In this document: positions 8,149-16,868 of the stretch, piece by piece
Layout: each line of letters starts with the position of its first letter
Numbering within the stretch: position 1 is the stretch's first letter
Source of the DNA: Gemmatimonadota bacterium
GTDB lineage: Bacteria > JAAXHH01
Reading direction: 5' to 3'
Length of the DNA stretch: 38,246 nucleotides
NCBI GenBank assembly: GCA_026713285.1
Contig: JAPOOT010000249.1
Span: 1 to 38,246 of the forward strand
Notes under the pieces: model-generated
Seen by the model: only the letters and a program-made list of their open reading frames with translations
Told to the model about the DNA's origin: nothing
Database searches by the model: none
Made by a program: the position numbers and the translations under genes

Positions 8149-8798
8149 TCCAGATCTCGCCATCCATCCTGTCGGCGGATTTCACCCGGCTGGCCGAGGA
8201 GGTCCGTGCGGTGGAACGCGCCGGCGCAGACCGGATACATATCGACGTCATGGATGGCCGGTTCGTGCCGAATATCTCCATGGGGCCCTTCATCGTCGAG
8301 GCAATCGACTCCCTCACGGACCTGCCGCTCGAAGCCCACCTGATGATCGAGGAACCGGACCGGTACGTCGGAGTGTTCATGGACGCCGGGGCGGACGTGA
8401 TTATCGTGCACCAGGAGAACACCCCCCACCTCCACAGGGTGGTGCAGTCCGTCAGGGAACGGGGCATTCAGGCCGGGGTCGCCCTGAATCCGGCCACGCC
8501 CGCACACGTCCTCGACGAGATCATCGACGAACTCGATCTCGTCCTTGTCATGTCCGTCAACCCGGGGTTCTCGGGGCAACGGTTCATCGATTCCGTACTG
8601 CCGAAGATCCGGCAGGTCCGAGGGACCATATCGGACCGGGGACTCGAATGCGACCTGGAGGTGGACGGCGGCGTGAACGCCGATACAGCGCCCGACGCCG
8701 TGTCGGCCGGCGTAAACATCCTGGTGGCCGCCACGGCCGTATTCAAGCATCCGGACGGTGTCGCGGACGGTATTCGGCTGTTGCGAGAATGCGCCTGA
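8145..8798 (+). CDS. rpe: ribulose-phosphate 3-epimerase
   Basis: The enzyme interconverts ribulose-5-phosphate and xylulose-5-phosphate. The 217-residue TIM barrel is complete: SPSILSADF at the N-terminus, HIDVMDGRFVPN with metal-binding His and Asp, HLMIEEP, VMSVNPGFSGQ as the phosphate loop, and EVDGGVN with the catalytic Asp. The start is GTG 8145, overlapping the gnd stop; the frame runs open further upstream to 7974 but that part is gnd read out of frame. The ribosome site GGGGGAGG lies at the end of gnd. It is the last gene of the plus-strand run and converges on the MATE gene, with only 39 bases between them and no clear hairpin terminator. Confidence 0.96.
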   Translation: MIQISPSILSADFTRLAEEVRAVERAGADRIHIDVMDGRFVPNISMGPFIVEAIDSLTDLPLEAHLMIEEPDRYVGVFMDAGADVIIVHQENTPHLHRVVQSVRERGIQAGVALNPATPAHVLDEIIDELDLVLVMSVNPGFSGQRFIDSVLPKIRQVRGTISDRGLECDLEVDGGVNADTAPDAVSAGVNILVAATAVFKHPDGVADGIRLLRECA

Positions 8799-8837
8799 CC
8801 TCAGGCGTCCCGTTCGCCCCGGAACACCGCTTCACCG

Positions 8838-10223
8838 TCAGACTACCGCCCTTTTCCAGGTTCCCTTGAAGAAGCGCTTGAGTGTAAGCAGGCCCTGCAA
8901 TACCGCCGCCGCGAGCCAGGCGATCCATATGCCCGTCACGTCCAGCCCGAGGGGAAAGGCGAGGACGTAGGAAAACACGAGCATGATGCCCCACTGCGAG
9001 AACAGCGTGTAGTACAGGGACGGCCGGGTCTCGCCGCCGCCGGCCAGCACGCCGCTGGCCACGATGGACAGTGCGGAGAATACCTGGGCGATAGCAAAGA
9101 AACGCAGCATGACGGAGCTGATGCTAAGGACCATCTCGTCCGTCGTGAATACGGCTGCGATCGCATGGGCGAATATCCAGATCAAGGCCGAACCGGCCCC
9201 GATCATGACCATGCAGAGCAGGATCGTCTGCCCGCCATATTGCTCGGCCGACCGGATCTGGCGTCCGCCGAGCCTTTGCCCGACCAGGGAGGTCGCCGCG
9301 ACAGAGAAGGCCAGGGCGGGCATGATCGCGAAGAGGCGGATCTGAAAACCCATAGTCAGGGCCGCGATGGCCGCCGTGGGCCGGTTCACCCCAGATATCA
9401 CCCGGTACAGGAGCACACGGGCCCCGTTTCTGAAGAACCCCGACGCGCCCGATGGAAGACCGATGTCGAGCATGCGGGACATGATGCCCCAGTCCGGTTT
9501 CAAGCGCCATTTCCTCGAGAGACGTACCTGTCCGCGGCCCCGGATCAGGATCGCCATCCCGATGACGCATCCCGCCAGCCGGGAGATGATCATGCCCACG
9601 GCCGCGCCGGCCACGCCCATTGCGGGCATTCCCCAGGTTCCGAAGATTAGCGCGTAGGACGTCGCGCATTTGACGATTATGACGATGACGGAGATCTTCA
9701 GCGGGGTGCGGGTGTCGCCGACGCCTCCGAAGATGGCGCTCATCACGTAGTTGAGGATCATGAAGATCATGCCGGCGAAATAGAGTCTCAGGAAAAGGAT
9801 GCCGTGGGCAAGCACCTCTTCCGGAGCGCCGAGGAGGACCAGCGCGGGCCGGGTGAGCACGATGCTGACGGCCGCGAGACCCAGGGCCAGGTATATACCC
9901 ATCAGGATCGCCTGCTGGCCGGTCCGGCTTACGTCGCCGTGCCTGCCCGCCCCGTAGTACTGGGCCACCAGCGTCCTCGTTCCCCCGGTGATCGAAATGG
10001 CCATGACCATGACGATAAACACGATCTGCCGGCTCATGCCGATGGCGGAGATCGCCGCGGGACCGATGAATCCCACGAGGTATATGTCGACGAGACCTTC
10101 GGTGGCGTCGATGAGCGAAGCGACGACGACGGGCCAGGCGATGGCCCAGACGTGGCGCAGTACCCGGGAAGGCGGAACTTCGTTTTCGGCCGGTTTCGGG
10201 GAAACGGCGTCATGGTCGGGCAT
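8838..10223 (-). CDS. MATE family efflux transporter
   Basis: This integral inner-membrane exporter of about 461 residues is of the multidrug and toxic compound extrusion family (NorM/DinF relatives), which expels cationic drugs or metabolites in exchange for sodium or protons. Twelve hydrophobic segments form two homologous halves. The first half begins IAWPVVVASLIDATEGLVD and VGFIGPAAISAIGMS, and each half has the conserved P/G-rich helix, for example GLPSGASGFFRNGARVLL in the second. I chose ATG 10223 over an in-frame TTG at 10259 because nothing resembling a ribosome site precedes the TTG; the ATG site is also weak. It is transcribed alone, convergent with rpe and divergent from the binding-protein gene. 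The substrate is unknown. Confidence 0.92.
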   Translation of the reverse strand: MPDHDAVSPKPAENEVPPSRVLRHVWAIAWPVVVASLIDATEGLVDIYLVGFIGPAAISAIGMSRQIVFIVMVMAISITGGTRTLVAQYYGAGRHGDVSRTGQQAILMGIYLALGLAAVSIVLTRPALVLLGAPEEVLAHGILFLRLYFAGMIFMILNYVMSAIFGGVGDTRTPLKISVIVIIVKCATSYALIFGTWGMPAMGVAGAAVGMIISRLAGCVIGMAILIRGRGQVRLSRKWRLKPDWGIMSRMLDIGLPSGASGFFRNGARVLLYRVISGVNRPTAAIAALTMGFQIRLFAIMPALAFSVAATSLVGQRLGGRQIRSAEQYGGQTILLCMVMIGAGSALIWIFAHAIAAVFTTDEMVLSISSVMLRFFAIAQVFSALSIVASGVLAGGGETRPSLYYTLFSQWGIMLVFSYVLAFPLGLDVTGIWIAWLAAAVLQGLLTLKRFFKGTWKRAVV

Positions 10224-10322
10224 GGCGTTCAATGTATGCGCCGGACAGCGAATCGGCAAGGTAATTCAGCGGCTGGACTGCGCCTGCCCAAGTTGTTGTC
10301 TGAACGGCAGATAAGAAAACAG

Positions 10323-10351
10323 ATGACAGGACAGACGGTACGCTGTATATC
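10323..10351 (+). promoter_or_regulatory. probable promoter of the binding-protein gene
   Basis: ATGACA (10323-10328, five of six to consensus) is followed after 17 bases by TATATC (10346-10351), 74 bases before the gene. The intergenic space 10224-10424 shows no other signal I can support; a promoter for the divergent MATE gene was not found. Confidence 0.45.
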
Positions 10352-10424
10352 TACTCTGTAACAATCCGCAACCCGCATTCGGACATACTGATGGGTCAGG
10401 CTGTATCGAGCAGGAGGCATGAAG

Positions 10425-11720
<1,296 letters not shown>

Positions 11721-11743
11721 GGCGGTCGATCCGCCCGGACGAC

Positions 11744-11776
11744 AAAAAGGGGCTGGCGCGTACGCGCCAGCCCCTT
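11744..11776 (-). terminator. intrinsic terminator behind tRNA-Glu
   Basis: A 14-bp near-perfect hairpin (11747-11776, stem GGGGCTGGCGCG) is followed on the minus strand by TTTTT. It stands 33 bases after the tRNA 3' end and also closes the converging binding-protein gene, though on the plus strand the following run of T is poor. Confidence 0.85.
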
Positions 11777-11808
11777 CCCATATCTGGTCTGTTCAGGTCT
11801 GTTTCGTA

Positions 11809-11883
11809 TGACCCCAACGGGATTTGAACCCGTGTTGCCGCCGTGAAAGGGCGGTGTCCTTGGCCAGGCTAGACGATGGGGTC
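11809..11883 (-). tRNA. tRNA-Glu (anticodon UUC)
   Basis: A full cloverleaf of 75 bases can be folded. The acceptor GACCCCA pairs with TGGGGTC, the anticodon stem CCGCC/GGCGG encloses loop CTTTCAC with anticodon TTC at 11845-11847, and the T arm is ACGGG-TTCAAAT-CCCGT. The discriminator is A and CCA is not encoded. The D arm GTCT...AGGAC resembles E. coli tRNA-Glu but with a slightly longer loop. It has its own promoter upstream and terminator downstream. Confidence 0.97.
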
Positions 11884-11905
11884 GCGGACCCTCAAAAGCC
11901 GTCCT

Positions 11906-11934
11906 AAAATACGGAACGGGACTTCCAAAGGCAA
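11906..11934 (-). promoter_or_regulatory. promoter of tRNA-Glu
   Basis: On the minus strand TTGCCT (11934-11929) and TATTTT (11911-11906) are 17 bases apart and lie 23 bases before the tRNA 5' end, between the stop of the Gfo/Idh gene and the tRNA. Confidence 0.6.
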
Positions 11935-11941
11935 GCCTTTT

Positions 11942-13183
11942 TTACCCCTCGTAACCCATGTCCTTCCATATGCGACGGGCGTATGGGATATGTTCCGGAG
12001 CCGGGTCGCGACGGCCGAGTATGCTGGGAGGCGGCTGTCCCGGTCCGGCATGTCCGGGCCAGGGCGACCAGTGGTCGTTCTCCCAGGATTTCCGGTCGTC
12101 TTCTTCCCTGAAATCGGGCACCTCGAAGGGGCGCCCGTCTTCCAGCGCGCTTTTCCAGGCCAGGATGCCCACCGACGACATGGCCACGCCGCGGTAGACG
12201 TCCAGGAAGGGCTGTTCGCCCGAACGGATGGCCCGGGCAAAGTGGAAACTGGTCCAGAAGTCGCCGCCCCCGTGCCCCGCCTCGCGGGCGAGATCGCCGT
12301 GTTCGGGCCAGTCCGGCCGGTATACCCGTTCCGCTTTCTGGCCGGGTTCCAGGTGCCACGGCTCATGCCACACCCGCACCTCTCCCGGTCCGAAGTATCC
12401 GGGTCCCCGCGTGATCTCCATGGCGCCCCGTTCGCCGTGCACGCGGTACCAGTTGCTGTGGCCCGGCATACTGAGTCCGAAGATCCGGAACACCGCGCCG
12501 TTGTCCATGCGGCAGAGGATGACAGACCCAGGGTCTCCTCTCCTGAGCGTGAGGGTGCGCTCGGGCCGCGCGATGGCCAGGGCGTTCACGCCAACCGGCC
12601 GCGTATCGGTGATGCATACCAGCGGAGCCAGGGCGTGGGTGCAGTAATAGGTGGAGGGAATCCACGCACGCCAGTGGTCGAATCCCGGTGACAGGCGGAG
12701 GCTGTCGTCCCGGGCCATGGGGTGGTTGTACTCCCCCTCGGCATAGGTTACCTCGCCGATCTCCCCCTCGCCGTACAACCGGTGCATCTCCTGATTGAAG
12801 ACCGTGTACGGATAGTTCTCGGCCAACATGTAAATCCGGCCGGTCTCCTCCACGGTCCGGCACAGGGCCACCCCCTCGGCCAGGGTGGCGTTGGAGGCCG
12901 TCTCGCTCATGACGTGCCGCCCCGCCCGCAGGGCCTTGATGGCGAACGGCGCGTGTTCGTGGAAGTAGTTGGCCAGGACGACGGCGTCCATGTCGTGGGC
13001 GAGGAATGCGTCGTAATCGGTGTACGCGGCGACGGAGAGTTCCCCGGCCAACTGCAGCAGCCGCTCCTCCCAGGTGTCGCACAGCGCCACGAGCTTCATG
13101 CCCACGGCGCTGGACGCGGTCTGCGCGAAACTCTTCCCGCGGCCCACGCCTACTACGCCCACACGGATCGGCTGATCGTTCAT
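11942..13183 (-). CDS. Gfo/Idh/MocA family NAD(P)-dependent oxidoreductase
   Basis: This 413-residue cytosolic oxidoreductase of the glucose-fructose oxidoreductase / inositol dehydrogenase family acts on sugars, inositols or their derivatives. The N-terminal Rossmann fold has RVGVVGVGRGKSFAQT with LVALCDTWEERL, then DYDAFLAHDMDAVVLAN. The usual EKP motif after GRHV is replaced by SETAS (HVMSETASNATLAEG), so the Lys normally involved in catalysis is absent, as in some divergent members. The C-terminal alpha/beta domain contains EYNHPMARDD. The ATG lies inside a 17-bp tandem repeat (13178-13287) that offers other ATGs; this one is preferred because those upstream hit stops within a few codons. 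The preceding HAD and 2-hydroxyacid dehydrogenase genes are on the same strand. The substrate is unknown. Confidence 0.9.
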   Translation of the reverse strand: MNDQPIRVGVVGVGRGKSFAQTASSAVGMKLVALCDTWEERLLQLAGELSVAAYTDYDAFLAHDMDAVVLANYFHEHAPFAIKALRAGRHVMSETASNATLAEGVALCRTVEETGRIYMLAENYPYTVFNQEMHRLYGEGEIGEVTYAEGEYNHPMARDDSLRLSPGFDHWRAWIPSTYYCTHALAPLVCITDTRPVGVNALAIARPERTLTLRRGDPGSVILCRMDNGAVFRIFGLSMPGHSNWYRVHGERGAMEITRGPGYFGPGEVRVWHEPWHLEPGQKAERVYRPDWPEHGDLAREAGHGGGDFWTSFHFARAIRSGEQPFLDVYRGVAMSSVGILAWKSALEDGRPFEVPDFREEDDRKSWENDHWSPWPGHAGPGQPPPSILGRRDPAPEHIPYARRIWKDMGYEG

Positions 13184-13287
13184 GGTTCGCCTTCGCTCAG
13201 GATGCGCCTTCGTTCATGGTTCATCTTTGTTCATGGTTCATCTTTGTTCATGGTGCGCCGTCGTTCATGGTGCGCCGTCGTTCAGGA
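13178..13287. repeat. 17-bp tandem repeat, about 6.5 copies, spanning a start codon
   Basis: Units start at 13178, 13195, 13212, 13229, 13246, 13263 and (partial) 13280. Two are identical GTTCATGGTTCATCTTT and two are GTTCATGGTGCGCCGTC; the first and second are diverged. Each intact unit carries CAT, an ATG on the minus strand, and the first unit supplies the actual Gfo/Idh start codon. The array fills the gap between that gene and the HAD gene. Confidence 0.9.
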
Positions 13288-13295
13288 CGCTTCCC

Positions 13296-14000
13296 TCATG
13301 ACAGGCCAATCAGTCCGGGGACATCCGTCAATGTGTTGATGGTGGGCAGGCGATATCGCCCGTACTTGTCGTACCGATCGATGAGGAGGGCGTCCAGGCC
13401 GATGCGTTCTGCGGGCAGGATGTCCTCCTCCGGGTAATCCCCGATATACAGGATGCGGCCGATCGGGGTTTCCGCACGATCCAGGGCCAGGCGGAAGATC
13501 TCCTCGTCGGGCTTTTCACATCCGACTTCGGCGGAAACGACGAGGAAGGAGAAGTACCGGTCCAGGTCGAGCCGCTCCAGGACCAGCGCGAGGTGTTCCG
13601 ACCAGTTCGACAGCACCCCGAGGCGCATGCCGCGGGCCTTCAGCACTTCCAGCGTGGGCCGTACGTCCCCGTACACCTCCAGGTACCTGCCGTCCTGGAA
13701 CCGGTCGTAATACGCCTGCAGCCCCTGCGCCAGGTCACCCTCGACGCCCGCTCCGTTCAACACGTGGGCGTAGAGATCCAGAAAGTACCGGCGCGTCTGC
13801 TCCGGCGTGCTCATGCGTCCTTCGCGAAGCCGGAACCGCGGTTCCTCCATGGATTTCGAAAGCGCGGCCTTCACCTGGTTCAGCGTCACCTCGGTCCCGA
13901 GCTCCCCGGCCGCGACAACAAAGAACTCCTCGAAGAAATCCGGAGAATCCCGGCCGACGAGGGTACCCGCCGCATCAAAAATCACGGTATCGTAGAACAT
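13296..14000 (-). CDS. HAD superfamily hydrolase (subfamily IA)
   Basis: This 234-residue haloacid-dehalogenase-fold protein has motif I at the N-terminus as IFDAAGTLVG: the nucleophile Asp is present, but the second Asp of the usual DxDGT is Ala, the pattern of phosphonatase-like (DxAGT) or dehalogenase-like members rather than classic phosphatases. Motif II is VLSNWS, the helical cap lies between, motif III lies at CEKPDEEIF, and motif IV reads ILYIGDYPEEDI. It lies 30 bases after the 2-hydroxyacid dehydrogenase and is followed by the repeat array and the Gfo/Idh gene. The ribosome site is weak. The substrate cannot be assigned; a small phosphorylated or halogenated carboxylate would fit the neighbours but is a guess. 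Confidence 0.88.
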   Translation of the reverse strand: MFYDTVIFDAAGTLVGRDSPDFFEEFFVVAAGELGTEVTLNQVKAALSKSMEEPRFRLREGRMSTPEQTRRYFLDLYAHVLNGAGVEGDLAQGLQAYYDRFQDGRYLEVYGDVRPTLEVLKARGMRLGVLSNWSEHLALVLERLDLDRYFSFLVVSAEVGCEKPDEEIFRLALDRAETPIGRILYIGDYPEEDILPAERIGLDALLIDRYDKYGRYRLPTINTLTDVPGLIGLS

Positions 14001-14030
14001 GGAGGATCCGTGCCTTCGCCGGCAAACCGG

Positions 14031-15041
14031 TCACTCTGCGGGCATGCCCCATTTTTCGGCGGCGAGTTTCTTCACGGCGGGGTTTACGAGGCCGTCGTCG
14101 GGCCAGCGGCCACTGAGAATGGTGACCAGTTGCCGGCCTGCTTTTCTTGCGCGCTCGATCCCACCCCGAACCGACGCGGAAGCGTAATGGGGTGTGAGGA
14201 CTACATTATCCATCTTGCGCAGCGGGTTGTCCGGAGCCGGGGGCTCCTGCTCCTGCACGTCCAGCCCCGCGCCGGCGAGCCGCCCTTCCTGCAACGCCTC
14301 GATGAGCGCCTTTTCGTCAACGACCTTGCCGCGTCCCGTGTTGATGAAGTAGGCGGAGGGTTTCATGTTCCGGAAATCCCGCTCCCCGATGATGTGGTGG
14401 GTACTGGGCGTCAGGGGAACATGGCACGAAACGAAGTCGGATTCCTTGAACAGCGTTTCCTGGTCCACCATGGTCACGCCCCAGGGATCGGCGGCGGCCT
14501 GGCTGACGAAGGGATCGCAGGCAGTGATACGCAGATCGAAACCGGTGGCGATCTTCGCCATGGCCCGGCCGATATTCCCGAAGGACACGAGGCCGAGGGT
14601 TTGCTCGTATACAGGTTGAATGGTGCCGCGGCTGACGGGGGTGCCTTCGATCATGGACCGGTTGATGGGCATCAGCCGGCGGGCGCACGCAAGCAGCAGC
14701 ATCATGGCGTGCTGGGCGACCTCCCGTTCGAAAACGCCCTGGATGTTGTATACGATGATCCCCCGTTCCGTGGCCGCTTCCACGTCGATGAAGTCCACGC
14801 CGATCCCGCCCGCGCCCACGACGCGTATGCGGTCGGGCAGTTGCTCCACGGTTTCCCGATTATAGGTCAGGCCGCCCTGGGTAAAGCCGTCCACGTCCCG
14901 GGCCTCTTCCAGCATTTCCTCTAGTGTGCTGAAGGGACGTATCCTGAGCTCGGCGCCAATCGTTTCCAGTTCGTCCCTGATATACTGATTGGGACCGGGA
15001 TTGTCGGGATTGCCGGGCGCGAGAATGGTAAATCGAGCCAT
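14031..15041 (-). CDS. D-isomer-specific 2-hydroxyacid dehydrogenase
   Basis: This NAD-dependent dehydrogenase of the phosphoglycerate/D-lactate/glycerate dehydrogenase family has 336 residues from ATG 15041, chosen because AAGGAG stands seven bases before it; a longer frame to 15074 has no ribosome site. Features in order are IRVVGAGGIGVDFIDVEAA, REVAQHAMMLLLACARR, the NAD-binding loop LVSFGNIGRAMA (first Gly of GxGxxG replaced by Ser), the catalytic Arg in NTGRGKVVDE, Glu in DVQEQEP and His in LTPHYAS. All three catalytic residues are intact. There is no ACT domain, so it is unlikely to be the regulated SerA. It heads a minus-strand group with HAD and Gfo/Idh genes. The substrate is unknown. 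Confidence 0.9.
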   Translation of the reverse strand: MARFTILAPGNPDNPGPNQYIRDELETIGAELRIRPFSTLEEMLEEARDVDGFTQGGLTYNRETVEQLPDRIRVVGAGGIGVDFIDVEAATERGIIVYNIQGVFEREVAQHAMMLLLACARRLMPINRSMIEGTPVSRGTIQPVYEQTLGLVSFGNIGRAMAKIATGFDLRITACDPFVSQAAADPWGVTMVDQETLFKESDFVSCHVPLTPSTHHIIGERDFRNMKPSAYFINTGRGKVVDEKALIEALQEGRLAGAGLDVQEQEPPAPDNPLRKMDNVVLTPHYASASVRGGIERARKAGRQLVTILSGRWPDDGLVNPAVKKLAAEKWGMPAE

Positions 15042-15086
15042 GCGGACTCCTTGGAATGGGGGGTATCGGGTCACCTGGACCAGTGA

Positions 15087-15115
15087 AAAGTAACCCGGTA
15101 TCTTGGGAATGGCAA
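15087..15115 (-). promoter_or_regulatory. candidate promoter of the 2-hydroxyacid dehydrogenase
   Basis: On the minus strand TTGCCA (15115-15110) is followed after 17 bases by TACTTT (15092-15087). The -35 is good and the -10 weak; the distance to the start codon is 46 bases. Confidence 0.35.
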
Positions 15116-15327
15116 CATGAGATTTCGACAGCGGTTCAATGCGCTGTCATGTCAGGCGCCATGGGGTGCAACGAACCATCCGGATGGGTGAGTTCGCGCG
15201 GCAGGATCACCCAAATATCCCTTGCCCTGACCTGAATATCGTTGATTTTAGTGGAGACTGACTACACGAGGGATGGGTACGCGCATACCGCTTTCTTTAA
15301 CTTCCGTGAGTATATCCAATCCTCGGC

Positions 15328-15354
15328 CTGACACAGTTGCACCTACAATATACT
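15328..15354 (+). promoter_or_regulatory. candidate promoter of the M19 dipeptidase
   Basis: CTGACA (15328-15333) and TATACT (15349-15354) each match consensus at five of six but are only 15 bases apart. The start site would be near 15361, giving a short leader with GGAGGAA before ATG 15375. Confidence 0.45.
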
Positions 15355-15374
15355 GGATTCACCCCGGAGGAACC

Positions 15375-16658
15375 ATGCAATCAATCGCCCTTTTGCTGAC
15401 CGGCCTGTGTCTCGTCGCGCTGACATCCGCCTGTGCGCCGGCCGAAGAACCCCTGCCTGAAGATCCTGTCGAACGCGCCAGGGCACTGCACGCGAAAGTC
15501 CCGCTGATCGACGGGCACAACGACCTGCCCTGGCAGATTCGCAGGAAGGCGAACCGGGACGTCTGGTCGATTGACATCGCCGAATCGCAGCCGGACCTGC
15601 ACACCGACATTCCCCGCCTGCGCGAGGGCATGCTCGGGGCCCAGTTCTGGTCGGTTTACGTACCCGCTTCCATGCAGGGTAAAGAAGCCGTGCGCGCGAC
15701 CATGGAGGAAATCGATATCGTGTACCAGATGGCCGCCCGGTATCCGGACACGTTCCAACTGGCCGCTACGGCGGACGAAGTGGAAGCGGCCTTCGCGGCA
15801 GGCAGGATCGCGTCCATGTTGGGCATTGAAGGAGGACATTCCATCGATTCCTCCCTGGGCGCGCTCCGCATGTTCCACCGGCTGGGCGTCGGATACATGA
15901 CGCTGACTCACAGCCGCAACGTGCCCTGGGCCGATTCGGCTACTGACACCGTCGCGGTTGACGGCCTGACGGAATTCGGAAAAGAGGTGGTCCGGGAGAT
16001 GAACCGCCTGGGCATGCTGGTGGACCTGTCCCACGTCTCCCCGGCGACCATGCGGGACGCCCTGGACGTGTCGGAGGCCCCCGTCATCTTCAGCCATTCC
16101 TCGTCCCTGGCCAAGTGCAACCACGTGCGAAATGTTCCCGACGACGTCCTGGAGCGCCTGGTCGAGAACAACGGCGTGGTCATGGTCACCTTCGTACCCG
16201 CCTATATCTCGGAAGAAACCCGCCTGCACGGCGTGAAGCGCAACGAAGAGCGGGAGCGGCTCGCGGCGATGCCGGGCAGTACGGATGAATCGGTGGCGGA
16301 AGGCATGGCCACCTGGAACGAGGCCAATCCCACGCCGCCTGCCACCCTCGCACAGGTGGCCGACCATATCGATCACATCCGGCAGGTGGCCGGCATCGAT
16401 TACATCGGTATCGGCGGGGATTACGACGGCATTTCCACGGTTCCGGTGGGGCTGGAGGACGTGTCCACCTATCCCATGCTGACGGCCGAACTGATCCGGA
16501 GGGGTTATTCGGACGAGGATGTCCTGAAGATCCTCGGGCGCAACGTGCTGCGCGTGATGCGTGAAGCGGAGGCGGTGGCGGCAAGACTGCAGCAGGAGCG
16601 CCATGCCTCTGGCGCCCGCATCGAAGTGCTGGACGGAGAAACTACGATTGAGGAATAG
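15375..16658 (+). CDS. membrane dipeptidase (peptidase family M19), lipoprotein
   Basis: This zinc dipeptidase of the renal-dipeptidase (M19) family has 427 residues from ATG 15375, preceded by GGAGGAA. An N-terminal signal peptide ends in LTSAC at residues 16-20, a lipobox, so the enzyme is anchored to a membrane and faces the periplasm or outside. Metal and catalytic residues are all visible: DGHNDLP (His48, Asp50), GIEGGHS (Glu152), DLSHVS (His220) and FSHSS (His241), followed by GIGGDYDGI. The family cleaves dipeptides, including those with D-residues at the C-terminus, and some act on leukotrienes or beta-lactams. The gene is flanked by intergenic gaps on both sides and is probably transcribed alone. 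Here it likely scavenges peptides or trims peptidoglycan fragments (inferred). Confidence 0.93.
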   Translation: MQSIALLLTGLCLVALTSACAPAEEPLPEDPVERARALHAKVPLIDGHNDLPWQIRRKANRDVWSIDIAESQPDLHTDIPRLREGMLGAQFWSVYVPASMQGKEAVRATMEEIDIVYQMAARYPDTFQLAATADEVEAAFAAGRIASMLGIEGGHSIDSSLGALRMFHRLGVGYMTLTHSRNVPWADSATDTVAVDGLTEFGKEVVREMNRLGMLVDLSHVSPATMRDALDVSEAPVIFSHSSSLAKCNHVRNVPDDVLERLVENNGVVMVTFVPAYISEETRLHGVKRNEERERLAAMPGSTDESVAEGMATWNEANPTPPATLAQVADHIDHIRQVAGIDYIGIGGDYDGISTVPVGLEDVSTYPMLTAELIRRGYSDEDVLKILGRNVLRVMREAEAVAARLQQERHASGARIEVLDGETTIEE

Positions 16659-16684
16659 ACGCGGCAGGCGCCGGCCCGGGGCAA

Positions 16685-16811
16685 TGGCGCCACCGCACAA
16701 CCCAGGCAAGGGCGCCACCGTACAACCCAGGCAAGGGCGCCACCGTACAACCACAACCAGGTAGGGCCTTCACCATATAATCCGTCAGGGGCGTCACCGG
16801 ATGACCAGATG
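16685..16811. repeat. degenerate 25-bp tandem repeat, about five copies
   Basis: The clearest units are 16685-16709 and 16710-16734 (24 of 25 alike apart from the first bases; core GGCGCCACCGTACAACCCAG). A third at 16735-16763 has a 4-base insertion, and diverged units start near 16764 and 16788. The array lies between the dipeptidase stop and larB and has no open frame of its own. Confidence 0.8.
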
Positions 16812-16868
16812 GAGTGTCACAGCGGAACTCCGTACATTGATCAGCCCCCGAAGACCTTGTAAACACCC

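Larger units (their letters stand above)
15042..15374. other. 333-base divergent intergenic region
   Basis: The gap separates the divergent 2-hydroxyacid dehydrogenase and M19 dipeptidase genes. It holds one candidate promoter for each direction (listed separately). An in-frame extension of the dipeptidase frame to 15273 is not signal-peptide-like and is not taken as coding. I see no RNA gene or strong repeat between 15116 and 15327. Confidence 0.6.

Noticed and set aside
13178..13287. Possible CRISPR array
   Set aside because: The 17-bp units are directly contiguous with no unique spacers and no cas genes are present; the 25-bp array at 16685 fails for the same reason.
15381..16754. A 457-codon minus-strand frame opposite the M19 dipeptidase
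   Set aside because: It is a shadow of the dipeptidase frame, with a repetitive N-terminus derived from the 25-bp repeats.
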